From Oscillospiraceae bacterium (lineage in GTDB: Bacteria; Bacillota; Clostridia; UMGS1810): a DNA stretch of 64,000 nt. The DNA is taken from contig SVJZ01000007.1 of NCBI GenBank assembly GCA_015068705.1, forward strand, positions 1-64,000. Direction: 5' to 3'. Below, piece by piece: positions 23,922 to 33,197 of the stretch (positions are counted from its first letter, which is position 1; every line of letters begins with the position of its first letter). The translations under genes and the position numbers were made by a program. The notes under the pieces were generated by a model. That model worked only from the letters and a program-made list of their open reading frames with translations. It ran no database searches and had not been told where the DNA came from.

Positions 23922-24704
23922 ATGACCGAACGGCGGATAGAAAGTGGCGAAAACGCACAGATTAAGGCGGCAAAAAAGCTGCTCGAAAAAAAAGGACGTG
24001 ACCGTGCAGGTGCTTTTCTCATCGAAGGAAAACGGCTGGTGGAGGATGCTCTGCGCCTTGGCGCGCAAGTGACCGCACTATTTGCCGCAGATGGTGCCGA
24101 TGTGCCCCAAGGGGTTTCGTGTGACGTATTCCGTCTGCCCGAACGGCTGTTTGCCACCTTAAAAACCACTGTCAATTCCCAAGGGATTTTGGGTGTGGTC
24201 AAAAATTTAGACAGACCAATTACCCCAAGCTCTTTTGAAAATCTATCTTTTGCCGTATATCTGGACTGCGTGAGCGACCCGGGTAATCTGGGTACCATCA
24301 TCCGCACGGCAGATGCGGCAGGAGCTGAGGCGGTGGTGCTTTCCAAGGGGTGCGTGGATTTGTATAACCCCAAGGTGGCGCGTGCCACCATGGCAAGCCT
24401 GTTTGCGGTGCCGGTGTATCGGGAGCAAACGTATGGTGAGGGTCTGGAAACCCTATTGAACGCAGGATTTGACGCAGTGGCAGGCAGCTTGGAAGCAACC
24501 GAGAGTTGCTTTGATGCAGATTTAACCGGTAAATGTGCCATTGTGGTGGGAAACGAGGCAAACGGGGTAAGTGATGCCGTTCTTGCCCGGTGTGACCGCA
24601 AGGTCATCATCCCCATGCGTGGGGGCGCAGAGTCGCTCAATGCCGCGGTTGCGTGCGGTGTTTTGATGTATGAATATGTGCGGCAAAATCGGAAAATGAG
24701 ATAA
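23922..24704 (+). CDS. TrmH/SpoU family rRNA (2'-O-ribose) methyltransferase
   Basis: A 260-residue SPOUT enzyme. A substrate-binding N-terminal domain (about 1-105) with KGRDRAGAFLIEGKRLVEDA precedes the knotted SAM domain. Its motif 2 is YLDCVSDPGNLGTIIRTADA and motif 3 is VVGNEANGVSDAV then MRGGAESLNAAVA. The length and domain order suit YsgA/RlmB-like methyltransferases of 23S rRNA. It lies after the L20 operon, where such genes often sit in Firmicutes, but has its own upstream gap of about 165 bases. The SD (GGAG) is weak. The modified nucleotide cannot be predicted. Confidence 0.9.
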   Translation: MTERRIESGENAQIKAAKKLLEKKGRDRAGAFLIEGKRLVEDALRLGAQVTALFAADGADVPQGVSCDVFRLPERLFATLKTTVNSQGILGVVKNLDRPITPSSFENLSFAVYLDCVSDPGNLGTIIRTADAAGAEAVVLSKGCVDLYNPKVARATMASLFAVPVYREQTYGEGLETLLNAGFDAVAGSLEATESCFDADLTGKCAIVVGNEANGVSDAVLARCDRKVIIPMRGGAESLNAAVACGVLMYEYVRQNRKMR

Positions 24705-24705
24705 T

Positions 24706-24741
24706 AAACCCCTGCAAGTGCTTGTGCTTGCAGGGGTTTTT
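24706..24741 (+). terminator. Terminator of the methyltransferase gene
   Basis: Perfect 13-bp stem AAACCCCTGCAAG (24706-24718) and complement (24727-24739), T run to 24741. The next 165 bases before the cdaA promoter hold nothing recognisable. Confidence 0.92.
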
Positions 24742-24908
24742 CTAACAAAAATCAAAGAGTAATGTAGCGGAATAATTTTCGATGTATGGTAAATGCTTTC
24801 CCCCTACAGCGGATGGAAAAATTGGTGGCCGGGAAAGGGTGGATGGCAACATGATTTATATAACCGAAATACAAAATACATAACTTAAATATTTTTTTGG
24901 CGAAATAC

Positions 24909-24937
24909 TTGCGAAATGCGTTGGAATTTAGTATAAT
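24909..24937 (+). promoter_or_regulatory. SigA promoter of cdaA-cdaR-glmM
   Basis: TTGCGA (24909-24914), 17 bases, TATAAT (24932-24937), 56 bases before cdaA. Confidence 0.75.
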
Positions 24938-24993
24938 AAAATATCATGCAGTAAATTAGTTTTGACATACAAAAACCGACAGGAGGGAAACGA

Positions 24994-25848
24994 ATGCAAG
25001 CCTTTTGGACCATGATTATTGAAAACATAAAAATGCTTCGGCTAAGGGATATTTTGGATATTGCCATTGTGGCATTTTTTATCTACAAGGGTGTAAAACT
25101 GGTAAAGGAAACCCGTGCGGTACAGCTTATCAAGGGCATTGTAATTCTTGTTGTGGTAACGCAACTGTCCGGTTGGTTGCAGTTTAATTCACTCAGTTAC
25201 ATTTTGAGAAATGCCATGCAGGTAGGATTGATTGCACTGCTTATTGTATTCCAGCCCGAATTGCGCCGTGCCTTGGAAAAGGTGGGCAGAAGTTCGGTAG
25301 GATGGTTTTTTTCGCCCGACGGTCTGGATGTGAGCCATACCATCGGTGAGTTGGTAGAAGCGGCAGTACATCTTTCTGAACATAAAATTGGTGCGCTGAT
25401 GGTGGTGGAGCGCACCACCAAGCTTGCCGATATTACCAAGACGGGTGTGGAAATCAACTCGGATGTTTCGGCACAACTGCTTGTAAATATTTTTATTCCC
25501 AATACCCCCCTGCATGACGGTGCGGTGATTATCGGAGACGACCGCATCAAGGCGGCGGCATGCTTTTTGCCCCTGACCCAAAACAATAATTTAAGCAAGG
25601 AATTGGGTACCCGTCACCGTGCGGCAATCGGTATTTCGGAAAATGCAGATTGCGTGGTGGTGGTGGTGTCGGAGGAAACGGGAAAAATTTCTATCGCCAT
25701 CAATGGTGATATGACCCGGAATTTGAATGGCGACACCTTAAAGCGTGCACTGGAAAAAACCCTTTGCGAAACCCATGCAACCGAAACTGCCCGTGTTCAT
25801 GCCAAGGCAAAGGCGAAAATCAAGGGATGGGCGGTGAAGAAAAAATGA
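24994..25848 (+). CDS. cdaA: Diadenylate cyclase CdaA
   Basis: A 284-residue membrane-bound enzyme making cyclic di-AMP from two ATP. Three hydrophobic segments occupy about 15-85 (LDIAIVAFFIYKGVKLV, GIVILVVVTQLSGWL, VGLIALLIVF). The DAC domain follows, with the DGA motif in LHDGAVIIGDDRI and RHR in GTRHRAAIGIS. ATG 24994 follows ACAGGAGGG. The order cdaA-cdaR-glmM is the conserved Firmicutes arrangement that links the second messenger to cell-wall precursor supply. The cdaR ATG overlaps its stop. Confidence 0.96.
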   Translation: MQAFWTMIIENIKMLRLRDILDIAIVAFFIYKGVKLVKETRAVQLIKGIVILVVVTQLSGWLQFNSLSYILRNAMQVGLIALLIVFQPELRRALEKVGRSSVGWFFSPDGLDVSHTIGELVEAAVHLSEHKIGALMVVERTTKLADITKTGVEINSDVSAQLLVNIFIPNTPLHDGAVIIGDDRIKAAACFLPLTQNNNLSKELGTRHRAAIGISENADCVVVVVSEETGKISIAINGDMTRNLNGDTLKRALEKTLCETHATETARVHAKAKAKIKGWAVKKK

Positions 25849-26789
25849 AATTTTACCAGACCAATTGGTTTTTGAGAATCAGTGCAGTAGTGATTGCGGT
25901 TATTCTTTGGATTTATGTGGTATATGTGGAAAATCCGTCTTACGAAACCTGGGTGAGAGGGATTCCGGTTACCTATACCAATATGGTGCAGGAATTTGAA
26001 GACGGAAAGCTGATGCTGGTAGAAACGGATGACGATACCATTGATATCAAAATCCGGGGCAGACGCAGATTGATTTCGGGTATTTACAACACCGAAATGG
26101 TTGCCATGGTAGATATGCTTGGCATTACCCGGGAAGGTACCTATTCCTTGCCTGTGAACATCAATTTTGGCTCGGACGGAATTGAAATTCTGGAGAAAAA
26201 ACCATATAACGTGCAATTGACGGTGGATAGAGTAGTGTCCGAGCAGCGGGACATCGAGGTGAATTCCAAGGGGAGTATGCGTGCAGGTTTTGTGCTGGGA
26301 GAGAGCACTTCTTCGCCGGCTACCATTACCCTGACAGGACCAAAATCCTTGTTGGAACGGGTCGCTCATTGCGCTATTACAGTGGATTTTTCGGATGTTG
26401 CACAAGACGTCAAGGGATTGTATAAAATCAAACTGTACGACGCCTCCAATAATGAGGTGACCGACGAGCGTATCATCAAAAACGTGGAATATACCGATGT
26501 ATATTATGAGGTACTTCCTACCAAAATATTAACGGTAAAACCGGCATTGACCGAGCAGACCAATGCAAATGGGAATACGATAGAGGCGACAGTTGTACCC
26601 GAACGGGTGACGGTAAAAGGAGATGCACAGATATTGGCAGATATCACTGAGATTTTCACCGTGCCCATTGAAGTGAGTGGCGTGCGAGAGGCGGTTACGG
26701 CGCAAGTAGGTCTGGAGTTACCGGAGGGTGTGGCTTTTGCAGATGATGCCATTTCATCAACAGTGACGGTATCTTTGCAGGTAAAATAA
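25845..26789 (+). CDS. cdaR: CdaA regulator CdaR (YbbR-domain protein)
   Basis: A 314-residue protein with an N-terminal membrane anchor (RISAVVIAVILWIYVVYV, about 10-27) and extracellular YbbR domains of about 80-90 residues (roughly 35-110, 120-200, 215-310). YbbR proteins bind CdaA and adjust its activity. Start ATG 25845 overlaps the cdaA stop (ATGA), giving translational coupling. The repeats end with V-S-L-Q-V-K, without a long disordered tail. Confidence 0.92.
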   Translation: MKFYQTNWFLRISAVVIAVILWIYVVYVENPSYETWVRGIPVTYTNMVQEFEDGKLMLVETDDDTIDIKIRGRRRLISGIYNTEMVAMVDMLGITREGTYSLPVNINFGSDGIEILEKKPYNVQLTVDRVVSEQRDIEVNSKGSMRAGFVLGESTSSPATITLTGPKSLLERVAHCAITVDFSDVAQDVKGLYKIKLYDASNNEVTDERIIKNVEYTDVYYEVLPTKILTVKPALTEQTNANGNTIEATVVPERVTVKGDAQILADITEIFTVPIEVSGVREAVTAQVGLELPEGVAFADDAISSTVTVSLQVK

Positions 26790-26819
26790 ATCAGTTTGAA
26801 TGGAAAGGATGAGCATGTT

Positions 26820-28169
26820 ATGGGTAGACTTTTTGGAACAGACGGTGTAAGAGGAATTGCAAATACGGAGTTAACAGCGTTGCTTGCCTTTCAGTTGGGG
26901 CAGGCAGGTGCACTGGTGCTCACAAAACATTCCGACCATCAACCTCGTATTCTGGTGGGGAAAGACACCCGTGCATCGGGCGATATGCTTGAGGCGGCAC
27001 TGGTGGCAGGTATCTGTTCGGTGGGTGCACAGGCGGTGCTGGCAGGCGTGGTTCCCACACCGGCGGTGGCATACCTGACTCGTGCAAACCAGATGGATGC
27101 TGGTGTTGTGATTTCGGCATCACACAATTCTATGGAATATAACGGCATCAAATTCTTCAGTGCAGATGGATACAAACTGCCGGACAGCGTGGAGGAGGAA
27201 ATCGAGGAATACATTCTGGATGGAAAATCCATGGGTGAATTGCCAATTGGTGCCGGTGTGGGCAGAGTTTCTACCTTGTCCGAGGCAAAGAGAGAGTATA
27301 TTGAATTTATCAAAGGAACCGTTTCCGGTAATTTTGAAGGAATGCGTATTGCCATAGATTGCGCCAATGGTGCGTCGTCTGTGTGTGCACAGGATGCATT
27401 GTGTGAACTGGGGGCAGAGGTTGTGGCAATCTGCGACACTCCCGATGGAAGCAACATCAATCTTAATTGCGGCTCTACCCATATGGAGGGATTGCAGCAA
27501 CTGGTCCGGGAGGGGAATTTTGACTTGGGGCTTGCGTTTGATGGCGATGCCGACCGACTGCTTGCGGTAGATCAGGCGGGTGAGATGGTGGATGGCGATA
27601 AGATTATGGCGGTGTGTGCGCGTAGCCTTGCAAAGCAGGGAAAACTTGCAGGAAACACGGTGGTGGCAACCGTGATGAGTAATCTGGGGTTTTTCCTGGC
27701 GTTGGATGAGATGGGGATTTCTTATGCGCAGACCAAGGTGGGCGACCGCTATGTGCTGGAGCATATGCTGGAAAACGGATATGTGATTGGCGGCGAACAA
27801 TCGGGTCATATCATATTTTTGGAGCACAACACCACCGGCGATGGGTTGCTCACTGCAGTGCAACTGGTCAGTGTGTTGCGCGACAGTGGCGGTAAGATGA
27901 GTGAACTGGCAAGTGCAGTAAATGTGTTGCCCCAGGTGTTGGTCAATGCCCACATCCGCAACGAATACAAGGAAACCTATGCCGAGGATACGGTGATTGC
28001 CGCTGAAATCCGCAGGATTGAAGAAAAATTTCACAATAACGGACGGGTGCTCATTCGTCCGTCCGGCACAGAACCTTTGGTGCGTGTGATGCTGGAGGGC
28101 AGTGATGTGGAGGAAATCCGCAAGGATGCGACCGCACTTGCGTCTCTTTTGGAAGAACGGTTGGGTTAA
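26820..28169 (+). CDS. glmM: Phosphoglucosamine mutase
   Basis: A 449-residue enzyme converting glucosamine-6-phosphate to glucosamine-1-phosphate for UDP-GlcNAc. The phosphoserine is Ser101 in VVISASHNSMEYNG, the metal loop is DGDADRLLAVD, the sugar loop GGEQSGHI, and the C-terminal phosphate site is RPSGTEPLVRVM. ATG 26820 has AAAGGATG at about 9 bases; a TTG at 26796 would add 8 residues without an SD. Third gene of the cdaA operon; in Bacillus GlmM interacts with CdaA. Confidence 0.96.
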   Translation: MGRLFGTDGVRGIANTELTALLAFQLGQAGALVLTKHSDHQPRILVGKDTRASGDMLEAALVAGICSVGAQAVLAGVVPTPAVAYLTRANQMDAGVVISASHNSMEYNGIKFFSADGYKLPDSVEEEIEEYILDGKSMGELPIGAGVGRVSTLSEAKREYIEFIKGTVSGNFEGMRIAIDCANGASSVCAQDALCELGAEVVAICDTPDGSNINLNCGSTHMEGLQQLVREGNFDLGLAFDGDADRLLAVDQAGEMVDGDKIMAVCARSLAKQGKLAGNTVVATVMSNLGFFLALDEMGISYAQTKVGDRYVLEHMLENGYVIGGEQSGHIIFLEHNTTGDGLLTAVQLVSVLRDSGGKMSELASAVNVLPQVLVNAHIRNEYKETYAEDTVIAAEIRRIEEKFHNNGRVLIRPSGTEPLVRVMLEGSDVEEIRKDATALASLLEERLG

Positions 28170-28231
28170 TGTGAAACATACCGCATTGCACAGAGTTGTG
28201 TGATGCGGTTTGCTATGTGAGGAGGATACAT

Positions 28232-29602
28232 ATGAACGCCGTCAAGGGGTGTTTTACCGATAAAGGATTTTTGAAAACATTTGTCATGCTCAGTGTGCCG
28301 ATTGCCATGCAAAATCTGCTCACTACCGGCGTGAACCTGTTGGATAATGTGATGATAGGTAAACTGGGTGAGGCGGCCATTGCCAGTGTATCGCTTGCAA
28401 ATCAGGTGTTTTTTGTACTCAGCCTGATTTTGTTTGGCGTGTGCAGTGGTTGCTCGGTGTTTATTTCACAGTTTCATGGCAAGGGGGATGAAGACTCCAT
28501 CCGCAAGATGGTTGCGGTGAACATGATAGCCGGCGTATTGGTGTCGGGTGTGTTTACTGCGGCGGCAATTCTCTTTCCCCATGCACTCATGCGCATTTTC
28601 TCGCCGGATGATGCCGAGGTGGTAGAACTTGGTGTGGGATATCTGCGTATTATTGCATTCAGCTATGCTCCTATGGCAATTTCCTTTGCATTTTCTTTTG
28701 CATTAAAAAGTACTGCGCGCCCCAAAATTCCATTGGTGCTTGCGGCGGTATCATTGGTGTGTAACGGCACATTAAACTATATCCTCATTTTTGGTGCGTT
28801 TGGTATTTCAGCAATGGGTGTACGCGGTGCCGCACTTGCCACTACCATTACCCGTGTGGTGGAGCTGGCGTTGACACTCCTGATTGTGTATATACGTATT
28901 CCGGCATTGGCGGTGCGGTTGGGGGACGTGCTTGCGGTTACCCGTGAATTCATTGTGCGGTTTTTCCGTACGGCAATCCCTGTTATTCTCAATGAAACCA
29001 TGTGGGGACTGGGTGTTTGTATGTATTCGGTGGTATACGGGAGAATGGGTACCGATGTGGTCGCGGCGGTAAATATTGCCGCAACAGTGGAGAGATTGCT
29101 CAATATCTTTATGATTGGTATGGGAAATGCGACGGCTGTGATGATTGGACGGGAGATGGGCAGGAGTAATTTTGCCCTTGCCAAAGAGTATGCGGCGCGC
29201 TTTTCCGCTCTTTCTATCATATTAGGTGCGTTGATTGGTGTCGCACTTGTAGGGATTTCCCCTGTTGCCCTCAAACTGTTTGATGTATCGGGCGAGGTGG
29301 TGCACATGGCGTATCAGATACTTTTTGTAATTGCCGTGATCATGATTCTGCGTAATTATAATCATACCCATATTGTGGGAACTCTTCGAAGTGGAGGCGA
29401 TACCAGATTTTGTCTGCTGCTTGATGGGGTTGTAGTATGGGCGATTTCTCTACCCTTGGTATGGATGGCAGGTCTGTGGTGGCGGCTTCCCATCGGGGTG
29501 GTGTATACCATGTTTTTTGCAGAGGAAACGGTAAAGATATTCCTGATTCATCATCGACTTAAAAAGGGGAACTGGGTCAATAATCTGGTGGAAAATTTAT
29601 AA
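28232..29602 (+). CDS. MATE family efflux transporter
   Basis: A 456-residue membrane protein with 12 predicted hydrophobic segments, ATG 28232 behind GAGGAGGA. The N-terminal NLLTTGVNLLDNVMIGKLGE block is typical of MATE (DinF/NorM) cation antiporters that export drugs or metabolites. A short inverted repeat in the 62-base gap after glmM may reduce read-through. Terminator follows at once. Substrate unknown. A second MATE gene lies at 60838. Confidence 0.9.
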   Translation: MNAVKGCFTDKGFLKTFVMLSVPIAMQNLLTTGVNLLDNVMIGKLGEAAIASVSLANQVFFVLSLILFGVCSGCSVFISQFHGKGDEDSIRKMVAVNMIAGVLVSGVFTAAAILFPHALMRIFSPDDAEVVELGVGYLRIIAFSYAPMAISFAFSFALKSTARPKIPLVLAAVSLVCNGTLNYILIFGAFGISAMGVRGAALATTITRVVELALTLLIVYIRIPALAVRLGDVLAVTREFIVRFFRTAIPVILNETMWGLGVCMYSVVYGRMGTDVVAAVNIAATVERLLNIFMIGMGNATAVMIGREMGRSNFALAKEYAARFSALSIILGALIGVALVGISPVALKLFDVSGEVVHMAYQILFVIAVIMILRNYNHTHIVGTLRSGGDTRFCLLLDGVVVWAISLPLVWMAGLWWRLPIGVVYTMFFAEETVKIFLIHHRLKKGNWVNNLVENL

Positions 29603-29612
29603 GCAACAAAAG

Positions 29613-29639
29613 CGTCGCACAAAAAGTGCGGCGTTTTTT
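29613..29639 (+). terminator. Terminator of the MATE gene
   Basis: 8-bp stem CGTCGCAC (29613-29620) with GTGCGGCG (29626-29633, one G-T pair), AAAAA loop, six T's. Confidence 0.85.
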
Positions 29640-29821
29640 GTTTGTGCAAACTCACTAAAAAAATAACAAAAATTTACATGTTTCAATCCCCAAAAAGGGG
29701 TGGTCAAATGTCAAAAAATGTTGTATAATAAGATTAATATGTCAAGTACAGCATGATAAACACCCTGGGACTGACTGCCGGAACAGGTATATGCCCATAT
29801 ATGGGCAGGAATGGGGTTGTC

Positions 29822-32506
29822 ATGGAAAAGATTTCGGAAGTATACAGAGAAAATATGTTTCACCTATTTGTGAAATACTGCGCAGATGAGGGACTTGAGT
29901 TTATGGATGAGCTCAAGGACTTTGATTTTTTTGCGTTGAAACAGGTACGCGGATTGGGTGATGGGAAAATTAAAAAGATTATAGAGCGATACCACGAATT
30001 TCCCAAACGAAAAGAAAATGAATATGCGCCCATGTATCCGGAGGTGGACGAAAAAGAGGCGGAAATGACGGTTGCCGAGGTGTTTGGCGGACGGCATTTT
30101 AATCTATTTAAGCGGTATTGTGACAGTCATGGGCTTTTATATATGCGCGATTTGGCGGCATTTGACCTGAGTGATTTGCGGCGGGAAAAGAATTTTGGCG
30201 AGGTATATATCCGACGCATTTTACAGTATTGGAACGAATATCGTGTCAGTGGCAGACACCACCGCAGATTAGGGAAAACAGTGGTGCTTCATCCGGACAA
30301 TTTTGAACTGGATGTGGATTGCCTAAAAGCGGCAGGCTTGTCGGGGAAAATCATTGGTGAGCTTAAAGCCGCTGGCGCAGAGACCATTGGCGATGTAACC
30401 GATATTGGAACCTTTGTCAGGCAGACGGGCGCACTTTTGAGCCCTACTGCGGTAAAACGTGTGGTTGCGGCATTAACTACTTTCCGCAGGCCGGCACAAG
30501 AGGTGGTAAGCGGAATGGTGGGAGTAATTTGCCGGAACCGGTTTTACGATCTATATCGTCAGAAGGCGGCGGGGAAAACTCTTACTGCCATCGGGCAGGA
30601 AATCGGTGTATCCAAAGAACGGGTGCGACAGATGCTCAAAGAGGTAGAAAAGGATATGAGAAGCCTGATATCCATTCTGGTCACCTTTACGTTGAACAAT
30701 GTATCGGATAAACGAATGTTTCGCCTGTCGGATATTACCCTCTCCCTTGACATGGAAATGTATGTGGTAAACTATGCCATTCGTACGGGTGTGTATCCCA
30801 AGTTAAAACGCCTGGATGAGATGGAACTATTTTTGGTTAACCTGGATGCAGATGAGTTTTCTTCCGGGCTGAGGGGGATTTTGCAGGAGTGTATTCCGGA
30901 TTTTGAAATTTTGGAATCGGTACATTATAAACTCAATGAACGGTTAAAATCTGCGGGTTGGATTACCATTAGCTCATATGATTTGATAAAATATGCACTA
31001 AAAACCGACTATTCCATGCATAATGGATATATTTTTCGTAAAGCAGATATTCGTCAATATTATGAAATGTGCATCCGCCGTTATTTCCCGGAGGGCATCA
31101 GCATTCATCGTGAGGAGGAATTGAGCCGCCTCAAAACGCTGGTACGGGAGATTTTTGATGTAAACAAGTATGAACACAACGACCGTAGTCTTACGGTATT
31201 TCTTACCCGTAATCTGGTGCTGTGTGATAAGGGGAAATATATTTCTCCTGCGTCGGTATCCATCAAAAGCAGTTTGCTCAAAAAGATTTACCGATATATC
31301 GTACGAAGCGATGAGGATAGTTTTTTATATGCGGATTTGTTTCTGCGTTTTCAGGATGAGTTGGAGAAAAAGAGCAGTATCGGCAATAAATGGTATTTGC
31401 ATGGTGTGCTCAAATACTATTTTTCGGAAGATTTCTATTTTACCAGAGATATTTTGAAAAAAATTCCCGACAAAATTTCTGCAAACGGTATGATTGAAGA
31501 ATATCTGGTGCAGGCAGGACGGGCGGTTTCGAAGGAGGAGTTGCGTCGTCAGTTCCCCGGCATTTCAGATGCTATCTATGTCAATTCGGTGCTCATCAAT
31601 GAAAATATTCTCATGTGGGATTATAACTACCTGATTGCGCGCAGTCTGCTTTCGGTGACGGATGAAGAACGCGCCGCACTAAAAGATTGTATCGAAAAAA
31701 ACATGGAAATTTTTTATGGTTACCTCAATGATACAGTACTTTATGATACAACGCGTGATATCTTTCCTGCATTGTATGAGCGAAACCATATAGAAAATAA
31801 AAATAATATTTTCTCCCTTTGCGCAGATTTGTTCCGGGAGGAATATCATTTCCGCCGTCCGCATATTTCCCGCACCAAGCTGGAACGGAATTTTTCCATC
31901 GAAAATGTGTTGGTGGCATATGCTCATCGTGTAGGGGAATTTTCCTGTGACGATTTGGCGGCGTATTCTAAAAAACTTGGGTTTTCGGAAAACACGGGAA
32001 CGCAGATGCTCTATCGACGCCCGGAGGAAATGATACGAATCAGCCGAGATCGATATGTGGTGCGGGAAAATTTTTCCATTTCATCTGTGACGCTCACCAA
32101 AATCTTTGCGATTTTGGAAAAAGAAATGGCAGAGGACGGATTTTTATTTTTACGGCGGATTAGCGATTTTTCGGTGTTTCCCAAAATTGATTATGAGTGG
32201 AATGTATTTTTGCTCGAATCTGTGGTCCGGATATTTGGTGATGAGAACCATCGGCTCATTCTTCCTCGTGTAGATGAACGGCGTCAGGTAAAATCAGCAA
32301 TGGTGCCGGCAAATAGCAGTTATCGGCAGACTGAGGATGTAATCAGGGATGTGCTCGATCAGGTGTTTGGTGGGAGTGCGCGGTTGCGCGACTTTGTACA
32401 TTACCTTACCGATAGGAAAATCATTTCCAAGCATATTCCGTCAGATATCCTTTCGGGCAATCGGATGGTTGTGGAGGGAGAACAGATACGTTTGATAAAG
32501 GAATGA
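29822..32506 (+). CDS. Large protein with alpha-CTD-like repeats and a sigma-region-4-like HTH
   Basis: An 894-residue protein of unknown function. ATG 29822 is preferred (GGGG at 7 bases); upstream in-frame ATGs at 29753 and 29801 lack an SD. Residues 11-58 and 91-140 are two related helical units (FHLFVKYC.DEGL..M.EL..FD...L and FNLFKRYCDSHGL..MRDL..FDLSDL), each ending in an HhH-like turn as in the RNA polymerase alpha C-terminal domain. A third, looser copy is at 163-222. Residues 233-282 match sigma-70 region 4, with GVSKERVRQM as recognition helix. The remaining 600 residues look helical and rich in winged-helix-like repeats, with no catalytic motif. The MATE terminator precedes it, a weak promoter (TATAAT about 29732) lies upstream, and nth starts 6 bases after it. 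Confidence 0.75.
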   Translation: MEKISEVYRENMFHLFVKYCADEGLEFMDELKDFDFFALKQVRGLGDGKIKKIIERYHEFPKRKENEYAPMYPEVDEKEAEMTVAEVFGGRHFNLFKRYCDSHGLLYMRDLAAFDLSDLRREKNFGEVYIRRILQYWNEYRVSGRHHRRLGKTVVLHPDNFELDVDCLKAAGLSGKIIGELKAAGAETIGDVTDIGTFVRQTGALLSPTAVKRVVAALTTFRRPAQEVVSGMVGVICRNRFYDLYRQKAAGKTLTAIGQEIGVSKERVRQMLKEVEKDMRSLISILVTFTLNNVSDKRMFRLSDITLSLDMEMYVVNYAIRTGVYPKLKRLDEMELFLVNLDADEFSSGLRGILQECIPDFEILESVHYKLNERLKSAGWITISSYDLIKYALKTDYSMHNGYIFRKADIRQYYEMCIRRYFPEGISIHREEELSRLKTLVREIFDVNKYEHNDRSLTVFLTRNLVLCDKGKYISPASVSIKSSLLKKIYRYIVRSDEDSFLYADLFLRFQDELEKKSSIGNKWYLHGVLKYYFSEDFYFTRDILKKIPDKISANGMIEEYLVQAGRAVSKEELRRQFPGISDAIYVNSVLINENILMWDYNYLIARSLLSVTDEERAALKDCIEKNMEIFYGYLNDTVLYDTTRDIFPALYERNHIENKNNIFSLCADLFREEYHFRRPHISRTKLERNFSIENVLVAYAHRVGEFSCDDLAAYSKKLGFSENTGTQMLYRRPEEMIRISRDRYVVRENFSISSVTLTKIFAILEKEMAEDGFLFLRRISDFSVFPKIDYEWNVFLLESVVRIFGDENHRLILPRVDERRQVKSAMVPANSSYRQTEDVIRDVLDQVFGGSARLRDFVHYLTDRKIISKHIPSDILSGNRMVVEGEQIRLIKE

Positions 32507-32512
32507 AGCGGT

Positions 32513-33154
32513 ATGACAAAAAAAGAAAAAGTATTGGAAATACAGAAAATTTTTGAAACAATGTACCCGGATGCGGATTGTACGTTGGATTTTCGTACGC
32601 CGCATGAGCTGCTGGTATCGGTGCAGCTTGCAGCGCAATGCACCGACGCGCGGGTAAATGTTGTGACAAAGGATTTATTTCAGAAATATCAAAGCCCCGA
32701 GGATTTTGCCAATGCGGATTTGGAGGAACTGATGGAGGATGTACGCCCGTGTGGATTTTACCGTAATAAGGCAAAAAACATCATTGCCTCTTCCCGGGAT
32801 ATTGTGGAAAAATTTGATGGGCGTGTACCGGATACCATGGAGGAATTGCTCACTCTGGCAGGGGTGGGGCGAAAGACGGCAAACCTCATTTTGGGTGATG
32901 TGTACGGCAAGCCCGCAGTGGTGGTAGATACCCACTGCATCCGTCTGTCCAACCGGATGGGGCTTACGATAAACAAAGATCCTGTAAAGATTGAATTTGA
33001 TTTAAAAAAGTGCGTGCCGCCCGAATATCAATCCAAGTTTTGCCATCAATTGGTATTGCACGGACGGGCGATTTGCCCTGCACGGTCGCCCAAGTGCGAC
33101 AGATGTCCCATTTCTCATCTGTGCAATTATGGCAAGAAAATAGTGGGAAAATAA
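32513..33154 (+). CDS. nth: Endonuclease III (DNA glycosylase/AP lyase)
   Basis: A 213-residue base-excision-repair enzyme removing oxidised pyrimidines. The HhH motif LAGVGRKTANLIL contains the catalytic Lys121; Asp139 follows in VVVDTHCIRL. The 4Fe-4S cluster ligands Cys188, Cys195, Cys198 and Cys204 have the standard spacing 6-2-5. It starts 6 bases after the large DNA-binding protein, so the two are co-transcribed and perhaps translationally coupled; its own SD is weak. Terminator follows directly. Confidence 0.96.
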   Translation: MTKKEKVLEIQKIFETMYPDADCTLDFRTPHELLVSVQLAAQCTDARVNVVTKDLFQKYQSPEDFANADLEELMEDVRPCGFYRNKAKNIIASSRDIVEKFDGRVPDTMEELLTLAGVGRKTANLILGDVYGKPAVVVDTHCIRLSNRMGLTINKDPVKIEFDLKKCVPPEYQSKFCHQLVLHGRAICPARSPKCDRCPISHLCNYGKKIVGK

Positions 33155-33186
33155 AAAACTCCACCCATAAAAGGGTGGAGTTTTTT
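33153..33186. terminator. Bidirectional terminator between nth and the fucosidase gene
   Basis: Perfect 14-bp stem AAAAAACTCCACCC (33153-33166) and complement (33173-33186). Confidence 0.93.
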
Positions 33187-33197
33187 GTGTAATACCA

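Noticed and set aside
28170-28231. Inverted repeat between glmM and the MATE gene considered as a terminator
   Set aside because: The stem is short and interrupted, with no T run before the MATE SD; at most a weak attenuator.
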